This document shows, in pieces, positions 61,816 to 64,000 of a stretch of 64,000 nucleotides of DNA. The notes under the pieces were generated by a model that searched no databases, was not told the origin of the DNA, and saw only the letters and a program-made list of their open reading frames with translations. The stretch comes from Heligmosomoides polygyrus polygyrus (taxonomy: Eukaryota; Nematoda; Chromadorea; Rhabditida; Heligmosomidae): the NCBI GenBank assembly GCA_947396885.1, contig OX377206.1:11958778-12022777 (forward strand), in the 5' to 3' direction. The first letter of the stretch is position 1. Each line of letters opens with the position of its first letter. A program made the translations under genes and the position numbers.

Positions 61816-64000
61816 TTCCCAACTGTCGATTTTTTCCATTTTTGCTAATTAGTTACGACCGAATCACTTTTGTTCTAGGGCTGATTTTTGCCAAGTTTCC
61901 TGTTATAAGGTGTGGAATACAACTACAGGTTTCAGGTTTAATTTGACCAAAGGTAATATAGTAATCATCCACCAAAGTGGCAGTGCATCAGGGTACCAAT
62001 GAGACACGTCCTGCAAAGGCTACCTCGCTCGTGTAGATCTGTGTCTCCACGATCAGCATAAAAGCTGGATATGTGGTCAGACATCATGCAGAGATGCTGC
62101 CCCCACAAATACGACGAAGCTGGCAGCTCACGTCTCGCAGTATCACTCCTTCAAAAGGGCAGCTTTCTTCTAGTTTGACCATGAGACTCAACACCGACGT
62201 CTGTCGAAATCTCACAGAAGAGTCCCTACCATTTAGCAAAGCCCATATTTGCAATATCTTTCGAAAAAAATTTCACTCGACCTCAATCTAATTTATTACT
62301 TGGGATGAGTCGAGCACTGGAGTCCAGACTGTTGCTGTAATTGCAGTGACCTGACCTGCCCTACCAGGCATCTTCTTTGGACATACAATCACTGCCTCTC
62401 TCCTCTCACTACTCACACTAACCATTTTGTACTCAATAAAATATCGAGTGTTAATTACTAATAATGATTTAAGTCTTTTCCTCAAAAATTTTTTTGAACC
62501 GCTCTTCGAATCTATGACCGAGTCGAAACCGAAGGATTGACTTGTCACGGAAATAATTTATTCCATCTGTAGAAAATAACACCAGGGAACGAATATGTAT
62601 CCCACAAAAATTTAAGCTCTAAGTGACATACAGTAAAAAAATTCCGGTACGATCAACGCTTTTCCGATACGATCTTCGATTTGATTAGGGGGTTCGACTT
62701 TTGGCCGATTTTCGGCCAAAAATCTAGCCTCCTAATCATATTGAAGATTTCACTTTTGAAAGCTTTTTTTAGGTCGTAGAGTCTACTTTTTACCTAATTT
62801 GTAAACACTGGTTTTCAATACGCTACTGTTTTTTCCAGCGTTTCCAAAAGCTCTTCGATTTATGACAGTTTAAGACAACCGCGATCTCTGACTTCGATGG
62901 TCTATTCGAAGGATTAACACGTCACGGAAATAGTTTTTCTCATGTCCGAAGGAAAGACTTCAAAGCTTTGTGCATTAAAAAATCAAGTTATTATGCAGCG
63001 ATCTTCTATGCGACCAGTGGGGTTCTATTACTCGAACACTTTTTTTTTGCGAATGGGAAAAATCGAGGCACCATATCATATTGAAGGTCGTTTCAGAAAT
63101 CCATGATCTTTTCGCTGTATATCGAGCAAAACTTGGGTCTATTTGATGCAAAATTTCTTCTATATGTGTTGTATGCTTTAGGTAGGAAACCACTTTGTTT
63201 TCATAAACAACAGAATTTTGTAGACGACCCCCTAAATCATATCGAAACTCGCGGCGGATGAACTTGTTTTTTTACCGCGTTAAGAGCAGTTCAAAAAACA
63301 TTTCTAAGGAAAGCACTTGAGTCGTCGTTAGTAATTAACACTCGATATTTTATAGAGTACAATTTCGATTGCAGATGTTTGGTAGAAAAATGGTTGCTTC
63401 AGGTAGAAAAATGTGTCGTGTTCATAAAATCCTGGTACAATCTGCGAAAATTGAAGCGGACCAAGCTAATTTGAAGACCGCCAAAAATAAAAGAGTTGAG
63501 TTCTTTGAAGTAGAAGAAACTCCGAAAAAATACAATTAACTCCGCCGAAATGAAGAGAGAGTACGACGCCCCACCACAAAAAAAAGACGTCACAGTAGGA
63601 CCCTTCTGATTCTCGAACCGCAAGCCTCACCCTGCGTTGGGCTCGTGTGAATTGTGGGAAGAGAGATTGTATGTCCAAAGAAGATGCCTGGTAGGGCAGG
63701 TCAGGTCACTGCAATTACAGCAACAGTCTGGACTCCAGTGCTCGACTCATCCCAAGTAATAAATTAGATTGAGGTCGAGTGAAATTGTCCGTCTGTTTGT
63801 CTCAGGACGTGTCTCATTGGTACCCTGATGCACTGCCACTTTGGTGGATGATTACTATATTACCTTTGGTCAAATTAAACCTGAAACCTGTAGTTGTAAT
63901 CCACACCTTATAACAGGAAACTTGGCAAAAATCAGCCCTAGAACAAAAGTGATTCGGTCGTAACTAATTAGCAAAAATGGAAAAAATCGACAGTTGGGAA
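61816..64000. mobile_element. Large inverted-repeat element, right end outside window
   Basis: 61816-62013 and 63803-64000 are inverse copies of 198 bp with a single difference that I could find. 62270-62390 and 63665-63785 are a second paired block that looks identical. 62430-62500 and 63275-63352 form a third, more diverged pair. The left arm has about 250 extra bases between blocks one and two; the right arm has about 310 between two and three. The centre (62530-63270) has internal direct repeats ('gaaggattgacttgtcacgg' and 'gaaggattaacacgtcacgg') and a hairpin. There is no transposase. The right arm runs off the window, so the true ends are unseen. Confidence 0.85.
62672..62746. repeat. 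Imperfect hairpin inside the large element
   Basis: 'cttcgatttgattaggggg' pairs with 'cctcctaatcatattgaag' around the inner hairpin GGCCGATTTTCGGCC. Confidence 0.6.

Overview
This window looks like nematode nuclear DNA and contains almost no recognisable host coding sequence. Three observations point to a nematode. A perfect copy of the nematode SL1 spliced leader lies at 21911-21932, with one-mismatch copies at 26635-26656 and 43225-43246. There are many mariner and Tc1-type relics. A degraded non-LTR reverse transcriptase tail (27470-27860) has a DRDEW motif that I associate, from memory, with strongylid or hookworm retrotransposons. Placing it in Strongylida is inference. I see no long intact ORF, no rRNA and no CRISPR. 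One host-type exon (39399-39521) is only a weak candidate.

Layout. 1-10 kb: a foldback element with an 8-bp target duplication (1941-2808), a dead mariner (3892-5140), a pair of inverted 'GTGTCC' arrays (5141-5990), a Harbinger-like MITE (7158-7286), a 40-bp tandem array (7320-7842) and a 1-kb foldback with a tRNA-like head on each arm (8769-9778). 10-20 kb: MITEs, a 1.1-kb foldback with tRNA-like heads and TAA duplications (12010-13102), a Tc1-like relic (14835-16070), a CR1-like LINE end (16872-18224) and another foldback (18804-20009). 20-30 kb: a 458-bp tandem duplication, the perfect SL1 copy, a mariner with complete ends (22855-24117), an SL1-led CHMP4/Snf7 processed pseudogene (26635-27010), LINE tails and a third foldback cluster. 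30-40 kb: a TA-flanked element that swallowed a second tRNA-headed foldback (30523-32750), MITEs, a cloverleaf tRNA-like gene (35523-35594) and a 2.2-kb element carrying 42-bp and ~127-bp satellites (35801-37974). 40-52 kb: a Tc1 element with both ends (39945-41117), a deleted mariner (47875-48779), a 1.45-kb palindrome (48838-50285) and a cluster of GC-rich hairpins (51140-51840). 52-64 kb: an inverted-repeat element with a nested MITE (53005-54823), a hAT-like element with a perfect 8-bp duplication (54925-55985), two dead mariners, and a nearly identical inverted repeat that runs off the right edge (61816-64000).

A tRNA-derived SINE family recurs at least 16 times in both orientations and is interrupted in places by LINE-tail and Tc1-like insertions. 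The region is best read as intergenic or deep intronic sequence built by layered DNA transposons, foldback elements and retroposition.

The most interesting result is the SL1 leader joined directly to the start codon of a degenerate CHMP4 copy. It is direct sequence evidence that a trans-spliced mRNA was reverse-transcribed and inserted. Two further SL1 copies resemble each other downstream and suggest a second retroposed transcript family. The recurrent foldbacks with Pol III-type boxes on both arms, and the elements bounded by inverted 20-22-bp arrays, may be undescribed repeat families.
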